Source: Ulva prolifera
Taxonomy: Eukaryota > Chlorophyta > Ulvophyceae > Ulvales > Ulvaceae
Direction: 5' to 3'
DNA: 64,000 bases
Assembly: GCA_023078555.1 (NCBI GenBank)
Contig: CM041200.1
Location: 2,054,001-2,118,000, forward strand
Positions 10,201-22,500 of the stretch are shown in pieces. The position numbers and the translations under genes were made by a program. The notes below the pieces were generated by a model. It was given only the letters and a program-made list of their open reading frames with translations. It was not told the DNA's origin and did no database searches. How positions within the stretch are numbered: the stretch's first letter is position 1; each line of letters begins with the position of its first letter.

Positions 10201-13200
10201 CGGCCGCGGCGTCACCGCTAGTGAACGACCTGGATCTGGAGGTCCGTGTCGCCGAGCTTGGAGGTGTGCGGCTGTACAGCCAGGGTGCGCCGCAGCCGGA
10301 CCGCGTGAACAATGTAGAGCGGGTCGTGCTGGAGCAAGCGCCCCCAGGCACTGTCGCGATCTCCGTACAGGCGCACCGGCTGGCCGCGGGGCCGCAGAAG
10401 TATGCACTAGTTGTGCAGGGCGCCTTCTCCGGAATTCTGCAGCACAAGATGAACCCGGCCCTGCTTGACCAAGGTCTGCCGCCAGCTGGGCTGCCCATGT
10501 TTGGAAGCGATTGTCGGTTGTCGCTCTGAGTTCAACATCAGCAACTGAAATTTCTTGTTGTGCTGTATTGCTCTGGCTTCTTTCAAGGAGCAACCCGCTT
10601 TTGTCATCAATCAGGGTATGCGGCGGCAGGATTCACGCCGGCAACGAAGAGCGATGGTGGCTGCAGGGGTGTCCAATGACGAGTGTGTGGTGCTGGCAGC
10701 TGAGATTGACCTGACACCGGACCCTCTCACAGCGGACGGCGATCCAGCGTTTACGTTCTCCAGCCTGACGGGCGTCATGCCGGCACTTGGCTTTGAGTGT
10801 CAGCTGCGTAGCAGTAACGATGCTGCTCCGCCAGCCTGGCAGGCGTGCGAGAGCCCGAAGCAGTATACCGGCTTGCAGGATGGCGATTACACTTTCTATG
10901 TGCGGATTTCGGGTGAAGACCTGGCAGACTCATTTGAGTTCTTCATTGACAAGTCTCCTCCAGACACAGAGTTCATCGAGGTGCGCCTGGCACACATTGC
11001 TGAATGCCTGCGTGCCGGGCCGCATCATGGCCCTTCGCCCTTCTCGAGCACCCAGGGGGATGCTCGAGAAGGACGAAGGATGCATCTGCAGAGCTGCTTG
11101 CTGGTCGTCTGGGGCAACAGGCTTGTCGGGCATGCGTGACAGGTTGTGGAGCATGCAGGATTTTGGCTACGACAGAGACAGTCCACTCGCTATGCGCCTG
11201 CCGCCTGCAGTGTCGGGCCTGCAGGTGGCTGCGTTTGCAATACGCTCAACAGACCGCAGTCCCGTCCAGCTGACTTGCAAACTGGCAGGCCCAGCCGCTG
11301 CCGCCCTCCTGCCGCCAAACTCCGCCTTTCAGGTCAATACAGAGTACAATTGCACATCGCCGCAGGTTTTCTCCATCAATGCTGCCGGGAGCTACAAGTT
11401 CTCGGTGTATGGGACTGACTCTGTAGGCAACTGGGAGAAGAAGTCGGTGGTGCATGCCTTTGACATCGAGTACGCAGCAGGTGCACTGTACACACAGATC
11501 AGCGGGCCCGCCTGGGGCCCATCGCAGCACCGTACCCACACATTTAATCTTGAGGCCGTTCAAGGAACGCCCGATGGCAATGGGGTCGCACCTACTCAAC
11601 CTGTCGCCTTTGAGTATTCGGTCGGAGCGCTTTCACAGGCAGGCGCACACGACTCAATGTGGCTGGACTCGCCATGGCAGTCTGTCAATGGCTCGGTTTT
11701 CTCCCACACAGTGTGCCCCAGCTAGCCTGACGGTCTTGACAATAGCAATGGAGCTTAGCAGGTGTCACCGCGTTTGACGTCGGTGTGGTGCAGGTGGAGA
11801 AAGATGGAGAGGCACGTGTCCGTGTGCGCACCTCAGCAGCAGGTAGCCGCAATGTCGCTACACTGTGGCGCCTCAGTGTCGATTCCACCCCGCCAACAGT
11901 AACGTTCCGGAAGGATCCGCCAGCTGTGCTGCTGACGGACGCCGTCATCATCCAGGTCGCTGCAGACGAGGAAGCTGTAGATTGGCAGTGTGCCCTCATT
12001 GATGGCAACTTCAGCACTGTTGCAGCAGAGCTGCTCGCGCCGTGCCGTATCACCGCATCTGGGCTGATTGAGTACGGCGCACAGCAGGGTGCTGGAAGGA
12101 ACGGCAGCGGCGGCGCGCTGGATGACGGCAAGAGCTACACGTTTGCCGTGCGCGCACTAGATGCAGTTAGCAACGCGTCGCCCACGCAGCTGCGCCACTT
12201 CCTGGTTGACTTGTCCGCGCCCGAGGTCCGTGGCCTGACGGTCCCCAACACAACACGCGCAGAGTCAGTTCCCATTGCGTTCGGCGTCACAGACGGTGCA
12301 GCAGGCACCGGCGTAGAGTCGGTGGAGTGCGGCCTGCGGTGGCTCGGAAACAGTCCTGACAGTGAGACGCACTGGGTGGTGTGCAACCAGACCGCCGCGC
12401 CGGAGAACAATGCAGCGTGCCGCAGCTGCCTCTGGTATACGTATGAGATTAAAACTGTAGAGCAGGGTATCTGGGGGTTCAGCGTGCGCACGCGTGACGG
12501 TGCAAACCAGACCAATGCCACAGCCGAGGCGAGCATTGTGGTGGACCGCGAGGCCCCGGAGGCAAGCTGGGCCACCGCCGGCATCCCGCGCAATCCGGCA
12601 CCGCCGGACTTCCAGATGCAGATTGAGGCCATCGACCAGGGGGCATACAAGAGTGGCGTGCAGGGGGGGCTGTGCGCGCTTGTACCGGTAGGGGAGGCCG
12701 GCGACGAGGCATTTCAGGCGCAGGCACAGGCCGCTGTGCTGCTACTGCCGCTGGCTGGGCAGCACAGCAGTTCGCGCTTTCAGTACAATGACCCATCGAT
12801 GCACATTCGCAGTGCAGGCTTCAGTGCATGGTTTTTATGCGCATTGCCGGTGCAGGTCCGCGGCGTGCCGTCGGGGACATATCAGTTCGATGTCAGGCCC
12901 GTCGACAACGCTGGCAACGTGGGCCCAGCTCTGTCGACAAACGTCACTGTGCAAGCCTCCCTGGCGCCAGATGCGGCACTGGCTAAGGGAGGCGAGGCGC
13001 GGCCAATGAAGACATGGGTGCTAGGGCTGCTGGTGACCGGGGGCGTGCTCGTGTGCGTGATCGCTGCAGGGATAGCTATCTGGGCGTCACGCCGGCGGCG
13101 ACGAGCACCTGGTATCAGCAGGCAGCCGCATGAGGGCACTGGGACTGGCGTCGGGGTCACTGTGATCTGTCTCCCAGATTCTTCAGAGCGGACCCAAACG

Positions 13201-13350
13201 GACAGAGCTGCACTGGCGAAGCATGATGAGCTGCGCTTGAATCAGGCACTGGAGCAGTCTATGCTGGAGGCTGGAGTGCATGCGTCACGTGCACAACACA
13301 GAGATGACACAGCCCTGGAGCTGGCCATACAGGCGAGCTTGAGCCGATGA
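7238..13350 (+). CDS. Type I membrane subtilase with PA domain, Ig-like repeats and UIM tail
   Basis: A subtilisin-like (S8) serine protease. The inhibitor-like prodomain (about 7540-7840) is followed by the Asp motif GLGDSGIDMEH, the His motif GGHGTHVAGIL, an Asn region FSAGNFG and the Ser motif SGTSMAAPV. A PA domain (9178-9450) is inserted before the Ser motif. Ig-like repeats of the form D-x-PP-x-T follow (IDKSPPDT, VDSTPPTV, VDLSAPEV, VDREAPEA). Then comes one transmembrane helix (about 13009-13080) with an RRRRR stop-transfer, and a tail with two UIM-like motifs. Supported exons: to 8082, 8184-8366, 8593-9004, 9178-9553, 9751-about 10472, about 10667-10979, about 11161-11709, 11794-13350; most joins are phase-consistent. 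The frame at 7238 opens with TTG, so the true start and signal peptide are unresolved. Probably in the secretory or endosomal system or at the cell surface. Confidence 0.85.
9554..9750 (+). other. Subtilase intron with a 22-C tract after the donor
   Basis: Donor GT at 9554, acceptor AG ending at 9750. Splicing restores VAPGTITSAKS before the Ser motif. The intron begins GTGCGCC(GCC)n followed by 22 consecutive C (9568-9589). Read through, it would give a polyproline run. Confidence 0.75.
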
Positions 13351-14334
13351 AGCCCTAGATAGTCCATCGCTCAACGCTGATGCACACATAACAGAGGTTC
13401 ATGAACACCAGAGGTTCATGCGCGTCAGCCGTTTTTCTAGATTATGGGCATTTTAGCCTGCACTTGCAGGAGTGTGTGATGTGACCTTCTTAGTGTCGGG
13501 ACAATCGTTTTGTACTTGTTGATGCCACAGATCTTACCTTTAACTGCGTATGTGATGGTTGCTACTGTTTGCTGCTACACCGTGTCAAAGCTACCAGACA
13601 CTGTCCGTCCTCAGGTTGTCAGTGAGATGATGCAATCCACAGATGGCATCTCCCTGTCAGTTTGAGCCTGTGTGTGGCACGAAGGGGGGTGGGGAGGGTA
13701 TTGGCTGTTGCTACATCCTATGACTCGCGTATTCAGACGCATGCTGATTTCTGGGAAATTATGTCTCCTAGATGTTGAATGTCAAGTCCAAATCAGCAAA
13801 AGGTTGGTCCATGTGTGCAGGGGCAGTGGCTTGTCATGACTGCGCTATGTTTTGTGAGCCAATAGACAGCCGCATGGCAAGAAGGACGAGTGTACAGCAG
13901 ACTGCTACAGACACGATCTGAGAGACCTGGGAAATCAAATGTCAACACGAATGTCGAACTCCAATTGCACTGGTGGGCAGCTTTGGAATAGTATTATTTC
14001 TGTTGCCTCGGGCACATTGTGGTGCCTCACCTATAAATCGTATCAAGATGGTTCGCAGAACATAACCAGTGGCGTCCTATCCTTGTGTGCCGTTTCAGAA
14101 ATCTGGTAGCAGCGGCATAGATGATCGATGTTACTGAGATGATACACCAGGGGTGATGCAACCAACATGACTTATCATCAGTACTGCGCATCACTGGGCC
14201 TGCACATCTGGTAAGCTTCCTGCGTTGAGATCCTCAGACGTACTTTGGCGTCAGGGCTGCGTGGCACGCAGTGCGTGGCATCCATGTGACACCATCAGCT
14301 GGCAACTGTAGCGTCTACATTGAGAATCGTGCCA
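13351..14334. other. Intergenic, no gene seen
   Basis: The 3' ends of the plus-strand subtilase and the minus-strand peroxiredoxin-like gene converge here. No conserved frame, repeat or RNA gene was recognised. Confidence 0.5.
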
Positions 14335-15333
14335 TTAGACTGTTAAAGATCGAACCAGCTGCAGTGCGTTGGCTGAGCTTGTCACGTCAACTATATCGGG
14401 GGACTTCTCAATGCACTGCATAAATCGAGATGATCCGGGGTGGTCAGTTCGGCGTGACCACAAGTACAGATGCGCTTGACAATCATAGGTACACAGATGA
14501 TCGGATCGCACGATTCGGGTAAGAATTCCATCTTGAACCAGACCCATGTATCTTTGGGATGTGGGTGAGCCCTGGCCGGGAGGGTGGATGTCGAGACCCA
14601 GCATTCTTGTGAAGGCACCATGACTGTCCGCTACAGCACAAATGCCACTTGCATCGGCTCCGGACTTACTTAAGAAGGTGCCGAGGTCCTCAGAAGATGC
14701 AACGGCACATAGGTATACATTTCCGAAGCCTGTGGTGCGAAGTTCTGCAATGTCCCTCACGTAGCCCTGAATGTGAGCTTGCTGGCTGTCCGCTAAATCA
14801 GGAATGCCTATCACCAAACTGTCCCGATCCTGTACAATCTTCAGCTTTCAGACTGGTATTTGCCAAGGGTGGGTGTGGGCGGTAACGCGTGAACCAGCAT
14901 CGGTAGAGCATTGGCTTCCAGATTGACGATGAGAGGAAGTCTATTTTTGTGACGCATCGACGATCTGGTCGAGTGCTTCTGTTCAAGGGCGCGAAGTGCT
15001 GGGAACATGCAGGTTTAGTGAGAATTTCAATCTGAAGACGCTCTGGCACTTGTTCATGTGAGCGTATTCGGGACGCTGCTCAGAGCTCTGCCGCACCTTG
15101 AATAGCCCAGACAGCGCTACGGAAGTGCCGTTGCATTGAACTCGAATGTCCTGTCGTAAGGTAATATCACGTCTTCTATTGAGGCTGATGTTGCAAGCAG
15201 AACTGGTCAGGTCGCTGCCATGATGCCCTGCAGGTACGTCGTGTGTGGATGTTGTCCATGGCCGTGTGCTACCTAAACAAAACTTCGCGTCCGTGGCCGG
15301 AAGCAGTCTGGAAGCGTGTCTCAAACGTTGCAT
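14335..15333 (-). CDS. Peroxiredoxin-5-like protein lacking the peroxidatic Cys
   Basis: Three phase-consistent exons (15333-15273, 15227-15097, 14829-14335) encode 228 residues. The N-terminus MQRLRHASRLLPATDAKFCL is Arg-rich without acids early on and looks like an organelle presequence. The rest follows the atypical 2-Cys peroxiredoxin (Prx5/PrxII) fold: LSGLFK, then GIPDLADSQQAHIQGY where active relatives have a GxPGAFTxxCSxxHxPGY-type motif, then ADSHGAFTRMLGL and a C-terminal VQDG turn. The active-site Cys position is occupied by Asp or deleted, and two residues are missing, so thiol peroxidase activity is not expected from this site. Other Cys residues occur at positions not known to be catalytic. 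Alternatively an unrecognised splice variant restores the motif. It shares a 520-bp divergent promoter with the zinc-finger gene at 15854. Confidence 0.8.
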
Positions 15334-15853
15334 GACTGTCTAAATCGTCGCAGCGGACTGACTGTGTGTGTTGGCCAGCTTATTGGTCGCGGTGGACGCG
15401 TCCTCGTCAAGGACTGCAACCACACACAACGGTATGATGTGACAACTGCAAATGGAGCATGCGCTTCGGCGCAGATTCGCTGTACGCACACGGTTTTGTG
15501 TCTGCACCGCCAACACCTACATACAAGAATACACGAGCTGCAGCACGTGCATCGATGGTTTGGTAGAAGGTCTGTAAACTTCATGTTTCTCGGCGTTCAG
15601 AAGCTGAAATCCTCAACATTTCTTAGGCAGCGAGCAGTGTGTTCGGATAAACTTCCATGCATGAGCTGTAGACACGTCGCCTTCTCGAGCATGCGGGACT
15701 ACATCTGAACACCCAACTTTGTCCGCAGGAAAATAGGTGGTATTAATGGCCTTCTCAACATGTACATTTTCTACATCTAGGGTGTTTGTGAGCCTTCAAA
15801 GCTGTCGCCGTTTCGCCATTCGTCGTCGCTGATTCCGGTGTCCCGCTTCACAC
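15334..15853. promoter_or_regulatory. Divergent intergenic region between Prx-like and zinc-finger genes
   Basis: 520 bp separate the start codons of two genes reading outwards, so both promoters should lie here. No clear TATA box or repeated operator was seen. Confidence 0.4.
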
Positions 15854-17996
15854 ATGGCCGCGCTAATTGGAAAAGATGGAATTCACCACGTTGCAGGCCT
15901 CTGTGAACTGTGTGGTGAGCCTGCTGATGCGTCTGCGGAAGAGTTGAACGCTTTGACGTGCACGTTCGCACAATGTAACGCAAGCATCTATCACCAAGAT
16001 TGCCTAGAAAAGTACCTCAAACGTTCCGGATGTGAAAAGTGTGTTCCCATTTATACTTTCATATAGCCAACTGCGCGATGCTCTTTCACGGAATCGTTTC
16101 GTGCAAGCTTGTGCTCCCGCGCTCACGACGGGTGCCGTTTCAGCTGGCACACGCATGCAGAAATCGCAAGACAGGATTTCCTTGCCCACGAGGGCGTGGA
16201 AAATGTAAAGGCGGGGATCAATGTCCCGGGAGGGTGCGATACAGTGCATCTGTATGTGCAGAGTGTGCAGAAGTATCATGCACTCACTTGGTGCATGTCT
16301 TGCAGATTGATAAATCGCATCCTATCCATCCTAGAAGGGAAGACAAGGTGAAGAAGGTATGTGTACGTACATTCATCTTCTGGTCTGCTGTTGCGAGATC
16401 ATGTTCCCGTCCAACCCTCATGCTGTGTGCAGGCAAAAGCAGTTGAACCTCAGGCAGTGGTGAAAAAATTCGGTCCGGAGGCGAAGGAAGCAAGAAAGAA
16501 AAAAGCTGAAGCAGAGAAACGTGCGGCTGAACAGAAGCACAAACAAGCTGAAGAAGAAGCCAGGAAAGCGAAGGCCAAGGCCTTGTATGCTCTGATCTCG
16601 CTGCAGCGTGTGCTCGTCTTTCGCGCCAGTGACAGCTCCAGCTGCTGCACTGTTGACTCTTGTATTCTGCAGGCCTCCAGCAAAACCTGGGAAAGCCAAG
16701 AACGGTGTCACAGACACCAAGAAAGCAGCACAAATGGTCGATGCGATCCGCCGAGAACTCAATGGGCAGCCGCCACCCAAGGAACCAGTCAAGGCTGCTC
16801 CACGCGAATTGTATACCCTGGACGACTATGAAGCTCGCAAGCAGCCAGCTGCTGCACCAGCACCGGCGTATCGGCCAGCACAACCGGCCAGCAATGCCTG
16901 GAATGCCAAGGCGCAAGCAGCGGGCACCGATACTGATAAACCCAACCTCACATCCAGCGCCTTTCCGACCATACCGGGCAGTAAAGCACCGCCAGTCAAG
17001 CCTCAGCCACCAGTGGCTGGGGCTGCACAACGAAACTGGAAAGCCTCCCTGGCAGCACAGCCGCCGGAGCCTTCCAACGAGCCATTGCTCACAACGTTGG
17101 CTGCGCCACTGCCCCGACAGCCACCACCACCTCCCCCCCGAAATGATCCTGTCAGGGATACTTCAGCAGGTTCAGCCCAGCCTTTACCAGCTGTTTCAGC
17201 AGCAAAGCAGTCCATGCACAGGAATGGCACGAATCCGTCATCAAACTCGTCACAAGTCAGCTCGGGCTCATATGTGTCTGGAGCTGCGCAAAGCACTGCA
17301 AATCATGCTAGTACACTTTTTGATACTGCTTCGCAAGTTTCTGCGGCTGTGTCTATGCAACATGGGAGTACGCCATCGCTTGATGGCTTTGCACCTGCAA
17401 CGGCAGCTCAGCAGGATGCCGTGGCACAGGCTATTTTCCAACAGCAATCAATGCAACACCGGGGCAAGTCAAATCGTGTGCTAGAAGATGTCATTGCGGA
17501 ACGCCCAAAACGCCCCGCTTGTGTGAAAAAGGAATGGGAAAATGATGAGGAGCTGTTGAAGGAGTGTATGACACAACTTGCACGCTTCAAAGCGTTATGC
17601 TGTCTTTACAAGCTTTGCTTTGTTGGCTTCAATGCTTGGCACTGTCTGGCTGCCATCCAGCAGACGGGAATTGATGGGGACAGAGCCAGTATCTGGATCC
17701 TTGACAACCAGTTAGAGGGTGTGGAACCTGATGAAGTCTGGTTTCATGAATTCATGCGCTCACAAGATTCCACCATCAACGTGGACATTTCAGCGGAGAT
17801 GTCGATACTGGATCAAGTGGGATCATGTCTCCCGGGCGGGTGGAGTGCGAGAGATGTCCAGATTGCTGTTGTGGAGAGCGAAGGTGATTTGTACAGTGCT
17901 TTTTCGACAGTCATTGAAGCCTGTCGATCAAATGGCCGGCATGAAGCCGGCCATGTAGGCATGGAAACCGCTGAGGCTGTCCTGCACGGAATGTAA
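15854..17996 (+). CDS. RING/PHD-like zinc-finger protein with charged coiled coil
   Basis: Five phase-consistent exons (15854-16038, 16161-16233, 16306-16356, 16433-16584, 16673-17996) encode about 594 residues. The start MAALIGKDGIHH leads into a Cys/His cluster: CELC, CTFAQC, HQDC, then CPRGRGKCKGGDQCPG and a conserved-looking SHPIHPR. It looks like a treble-clef or RING-like zinc-binding domain of about 100 residues. A Lys/Glu/Ala-rich coiled coil follows (16440-16584), then a long Pro/Ala/Gln/Ser-rich disordered region and an ordered C-terminus (about 17480-17990) with a UBA/CUE-like helical pattern. A further short intron near 17595-17659 is possible. The exact family was not recognised; a ubiquitin-ligase or RNA-associated adaptor role would be a guess. 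Confidence 0.7.
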
Positions 17997-18272
17997 TTTC
18001 CATCAAACTTTCCGCCAATTCTCTGCCTTCCTCGGAATATTACATTCAACATCGCTTGCTTGATTTGTTCGTAACTTCGAAGCATTTTCAGGCATAGAAA
18101 TACAAGGTGCTTCTATATCCTTTTTTCATTGAATGTCGAAGAGCATCTGCCACTGTGTCGGTACTACCATGCACGTGTAGCATTTGTAGTAATAAACCGC
18201 TCTGCATTCGCGAACCAATAAGAACATCATGTGACGAAGATCATTTAAAAAGTTGATAGAAAAAGCAAACGA
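17997..18272. other. Convergent 3' intergenic region
   Basis: 276 bp between the stops of the zinc-finger gene (plus) and the RabGAP (minus). An AATAAA is present near 18190 on the plus strand. Nothing else recognisable. Confidence 0.4.
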
Positions 18273-21200
18273 TCATGCGACTACATCTACGTGGCCATCT
18301 TGCTCTGCTGCCTCTGGCTCAACACACTGTGCTTGGACGATTAATGTTTCAGTCTCAGAGGCATCAGCTGTCTGCTGTCCCTGTGCACTGTCCACACTGG
18401 TGAATGCCGGTGCAGCCACACCTCCCGAGAGGCGCAAGAGAACATGTGGATCCTTGACAGAAGCCATCGCTGCCGTGTCTGCACTTTGTCCCTCCCCACT
18501 TGGCCCGGCCCATGTCAATTGATCCAGCTCGTGCTTCATAAGATCATCAATGCCACCCAATGCTTGCATGCTCTCTGGCCCTTCAAGAGAGGAGGCAGAT
18601 GGCTTGTGTGTGCCTGGAATGGCTGCACCCACTTCACACTGGCTGGAATGGGCCACATTATCTCCGCTGGATTGCAGGCCTTCAGTACCTTGTGCACTGT
18701 CATTCACGGCATGGACAGCATGAAGGGATTCTGCAGTGACCGACTTGCATGCCAGCTGAATTTCATCCTCAGAGACGGATGACAGATAGGATGCCGTAAG
18801 CAAACCACGCAACTTGTCGTCAGACCATGTCGCTGGATCCATTTTCAAGCATGTCACAATGTCCTCAAAGTCGTCCATTCGAAGCAGTCGTTCCTCCACC
18901 TCTGCCATGATCGCTAGACAAGTCTGCAGCACACTGATCTCAGAACAATAATCCTTGAGACTCAGTCTGAATTGACCCTCTGCAGTTGTGAATACATCAA
19001 TTATTCAATGAGGATGTGTGTCCAAACAAGACCATAAGAGATACTTATCAGTAAGAGCAGGGCTCACCTGCATGACGATCCTATCACTGTCCTCCAGCAG
19101 GAGGATGTCAATGATTTGAGCAGTGAAGAATGCAGGGAACGGGCATGCAAAGATGGTCAGCAACCACTGGCTGACATACAACACGCTGGGGATGCAGCGC
19201 TGCTGCAGATGATTTGAGAGACGAGGGTGATGGCGTGCCAGAAGAAATTCAAACATGGCCATTTCATGCTTGAGATCGGAGAGACCATCGAGGTAGTATC
19301 TCCTCAGATTTGGGCCGTCCTGAGACATCAGCTTGCAGAACAGCTCAAAAGCCAGCCGCTCTGGCATGTACATCAGCAGAATTCCAGCTACGAAGGCCAT
19401 ACCTTGACAGTATCCCTGTTAACACCAAGACGCTTGAGATGGCTGACAGCAGAAACCACACAGTGGACTCACTGAAAACAATCATCACGGCACTATCTGC
19501 GCACCACTTCCATGTCAACAAGGCTATATGCTTTCAAGACGTTGAAGAGCTCAGCTTGGCCTTGTCCAAGCACAAATTGCGGGTGCTGCGGAAATGTTCG
19601 ATGAATATCCCTGCGAATAATTTCTTCTACATCCTCTTGTCCTACGGTCACCTGTAGCAGGGTCATGTACCTACTACCAGGCATCTGGTTGTCCTGCACG
19701 GCACATCATACTACAGCATACGCAACACACAAAACATGGCCGATCGGAACAGGGGCAGCACCAGCCAGGGGCGGACATTGATGATTACGACCACGCATGC
19801 ATCAACAGTCGCAACGGTCAGTACACTTCATAAGCGGCACGGCCAAGCCAACGTAGAGCTCGAACTTCACAGCTTCCTGAGACCAGTGACTCATGACAGG
19901 CACATAGCATTTGACGCGCACCGGTATTGGCCACTTGGCTGCGATGATAGCAGTCTTGATACGGTCTTCCGACACACGCATCTTCAATGCAGTTGCTTCC
20001 TGCCGTTCAAGGCGGCGCCTTTGCTCATCATCGAGCTTGCGCCCACGAACACCTCCCACGCTGCCATCCCTACCTGGACCCCCTGCACTGCAAGAAAACA
20101 TGCAGCACAACCATATGATTCTTCACTCCAGCCAGCTTTCCCAGAGGGCGCATTCAACCACCTAGTGTGAAAGCGCAAGCACCTGATCCGTCCGGAGGCG
20201 AAGTCGGAAAGCTGTCTTCCTGCTCAGCTCGTTCATGTGCTATTCCGATATGAGTGATCGTGCGACGTGGAGCCATTGACTGAGCAAACGTGGCCGGGCC
20301 AACATAGCTGCCATCCTGGAGCGTGTCAGCCTTCTCCACCACCTCCCACTCATCCTCACTGCTGCGCTGCTTGCCCTTGCCTCCGTCATCTGCATAACCA
20401 TCATGTCATGACCCTTTTGAAAATTGAATTTTCATCACGCATGAGCAGCTCTCACTATCACAGAGACACATCCACTCTAACATTTGCAAAAACATAGACG
20501 TGGAAGTGCACAAGCCAATGAATGAAACAATATAGACGACAATTCGGTAGACAAGTCCCACCGTCTCCACTGCCCAGGATTTCGCCACCGCGAATCATTG
20601 CGTTGCTTTGCCCCAGATGGAGATTCTGAGCTGCAGCGACGTCCTCTGAACATACATCGCTCAGATTGGCTGTGACAGAATCTCTTGACGCCTCTAGCGC
20701 AGGATGAGATCTTCTGGATCCCACATCAGGATCCACGCGAGCCACATGTGCATCAGCTACAGAGCTATTGCCTTCTTTTTCATCGACTCGAGTGCCGCAT
20801 TCATTCATGGCCTCTGGTGAAGTGGCATCTGAACGCGGTTTGGTTACAAACATCGTTCCGGATGATTCAGTCAAAGTGTTGGATCTTTGAACACCATCTG
20901 GAGCAGAGTGATCGCATATGACGCCAGCCTGTCGAGAGGTTTGTTGTGAATCATACGCCGCCACGGTTTCCATATCAAAATGACCCTGGTCGGGGAATCT
21001 GCCCAACTCCTACATGGTGCAAAAATCAATGACATGACAGATCAAAAGTAGAGGCATAACTAATATCTGCCAGTGATGGCCTTCAAGGGGGCAGGCACAG
21101 CGATAGGAAGCAAGACTACCTACAACTCCAGTAATATCCGCAGGAGTGTCAAGAGGCCGTCAACAATGAGAATGGCATCAAAGTCCACTTGCAAATGCCA

Positions 21201-21449
21201 TCATGGTAAATAATAGCAAGTGCAGGCGAACCTGCTTCAGTACATGCAAGTTATTGGTCAGCGCACCTGGAGCGGGATCGCGAGCGATGGTTCATTCAAG
21301 ATAACAAGCCATAAGCGTGAACGCATCTCTTGTGGAACATCGAGATAAACGTTGAAGCCAATCTGAATATCGATGGTCTGGCCACGTCGCTGTGACAAAG
21401 CACGCATGAGCCTCTGCTCTTGCAGCTGCTCTTGTACTCTATCGAGCAC
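18273..21449 (-). CDS. TBC-domain Rab GTPase-activating protein
   Basis: The TBC domain speeds GTP hydrolysis by Rab GTPases on membranes. Three 3' exons are phase-consistent: 19651-19505, 19415-19068 and 18923-18273 (stop). They carry the arginine finger IRRDIHR (IxxDxxR) and the glutamine finger GYCQGM (YxQ), so the dual catalytic fingers are present. Downstream, the YVSQWLLTIFACPFP and LLRMDDFEDIV helices match the family. The C-terminal 170 residues are acidic and low-complexity. Upstream exons are less certain: 20110-19802 (Lys/Arg-rich), 20342-20154 and a neighbouring acidic stretch, 21006-20458 (Ser/Thr-rich linker) and 21449-21258 (contains VPQEMRSRLWLVIL, like the first TBC helix). 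The start codon is not resolved. Confidence 0.8.
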
Positions 21450-21467
21450 ACCCTACATCCCATGTGA

Positions 21468-21494
21468 TGCGTTGCCGTGCGTTGCCGTGCGTTG
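21468..21494. repeat. Short tandem repeat, 10-bp unit
   Basis: GTTGCCGTGC occurs twice in tandem at 21471-21490 with a partial third copy after it. Confidence 0.6.
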
Positions 21495-21499
21495 ACAAA

Positions 21500-22500
21500 A
21501 TGGAGATGAAGTAGTTCGATGCATCCAACTGGTCGCCGCTAAGCTGTGGATCTTCGCCGTTCGAATCGGGAATTCATCATGCTTGCTGGCTGAGATGTGA
21601 ACCTCTGAATTACTCAGGAGCGGTAACGCACCTTTGCGCCTTTCCGTCCGTGTGACAAGCCCTCTCCAACATTTTGAAGAACATTCTTGCGGACCGCTTC
21701 GGCTGTTGATCCAATTCCTGCAAACGCGCACTTGGTCTCAGCGTGGACAAGGCGTTCATCCCGGATATGGACGCATCAATGTCCATGTGCGTTGAAGAGA
21801 CACCTTGAATTCCGCCTTGAATACCCTTAACGATCTTGATGCCGGTTTTCCTGCAGACGAGGGCACCTTCGTGACAGGGATCGTTGCGTGAGCCGATCAG
21901 CCATCCCTACGCATATGCAGGATGGCGTACAAAAAATCACAGTACAAATTTTATGTCGCTGGGATCGGTTTTCAGGGAAAACGTCCATAGATCCGCCATA
22001 TATGAGCTCGGTCGTGTTGCGACCAGTGTCAAGCGCACGTGAACTCATAAGAACGTGATGACATCAGAACACACTTCCGTAAGTCTTTATCAGACAGCAC
22101 TTCACCTGCCGATGCGGCAGTTCGGCTGATGATTGAATGTAGCTTGAGAAATTGCTTCTTGATGGAAGCAGCGTCTGACGACATGCCAACACTTGATTTT
22201 CACATATATATAACAGCTTAGACTAGTTCAGCTGCTGAGAAGTAAATTGGCCGGAACGTGCCCTTCAACTCGATCGTGATCGGTACGGCTTGAAGAGCAA
22301 CATACGGCACGAAGGAGAGATCGTGACACCCAGCCTCACGAAGCAACGGCCACAAGATAGCGATGATGATATCTGCTCCTATCACCCTGTTCTGTAACCC
22401 CTTGTAATACGGATGATATCTACTATGCAGTTTCTCCAGCAACAGGGATACCTTGCATGCGTTCTGAGCTGAGTAGTTTGCATCCTGCATGTGCAATGCT
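21500..22500 (-). other. Minus-strand exon-like segments, unassigned
   Basis: Two stretches look coding but were not identified. At about 21893-21630 an open frame contains MDIDASISGMNALSTLRPS and a Lys/Arg-rich helix. At 22496-22218 another contains LLEKLHSRYHPYYKGLQ and ends after YFSAAELV. They could be 5' exons of the RabGAP gene below or a separate gene. No join was verified. Confidence 0.35.

Noticed and set aside
12780-12856. Additional intron in the last subtilase exon
   Set aside because: A CAG acceptor precedes VRGVPSGTY and the preceding sequence is poorly conserved, but the frame is open through it, so it cannot be decided from sequence alone.
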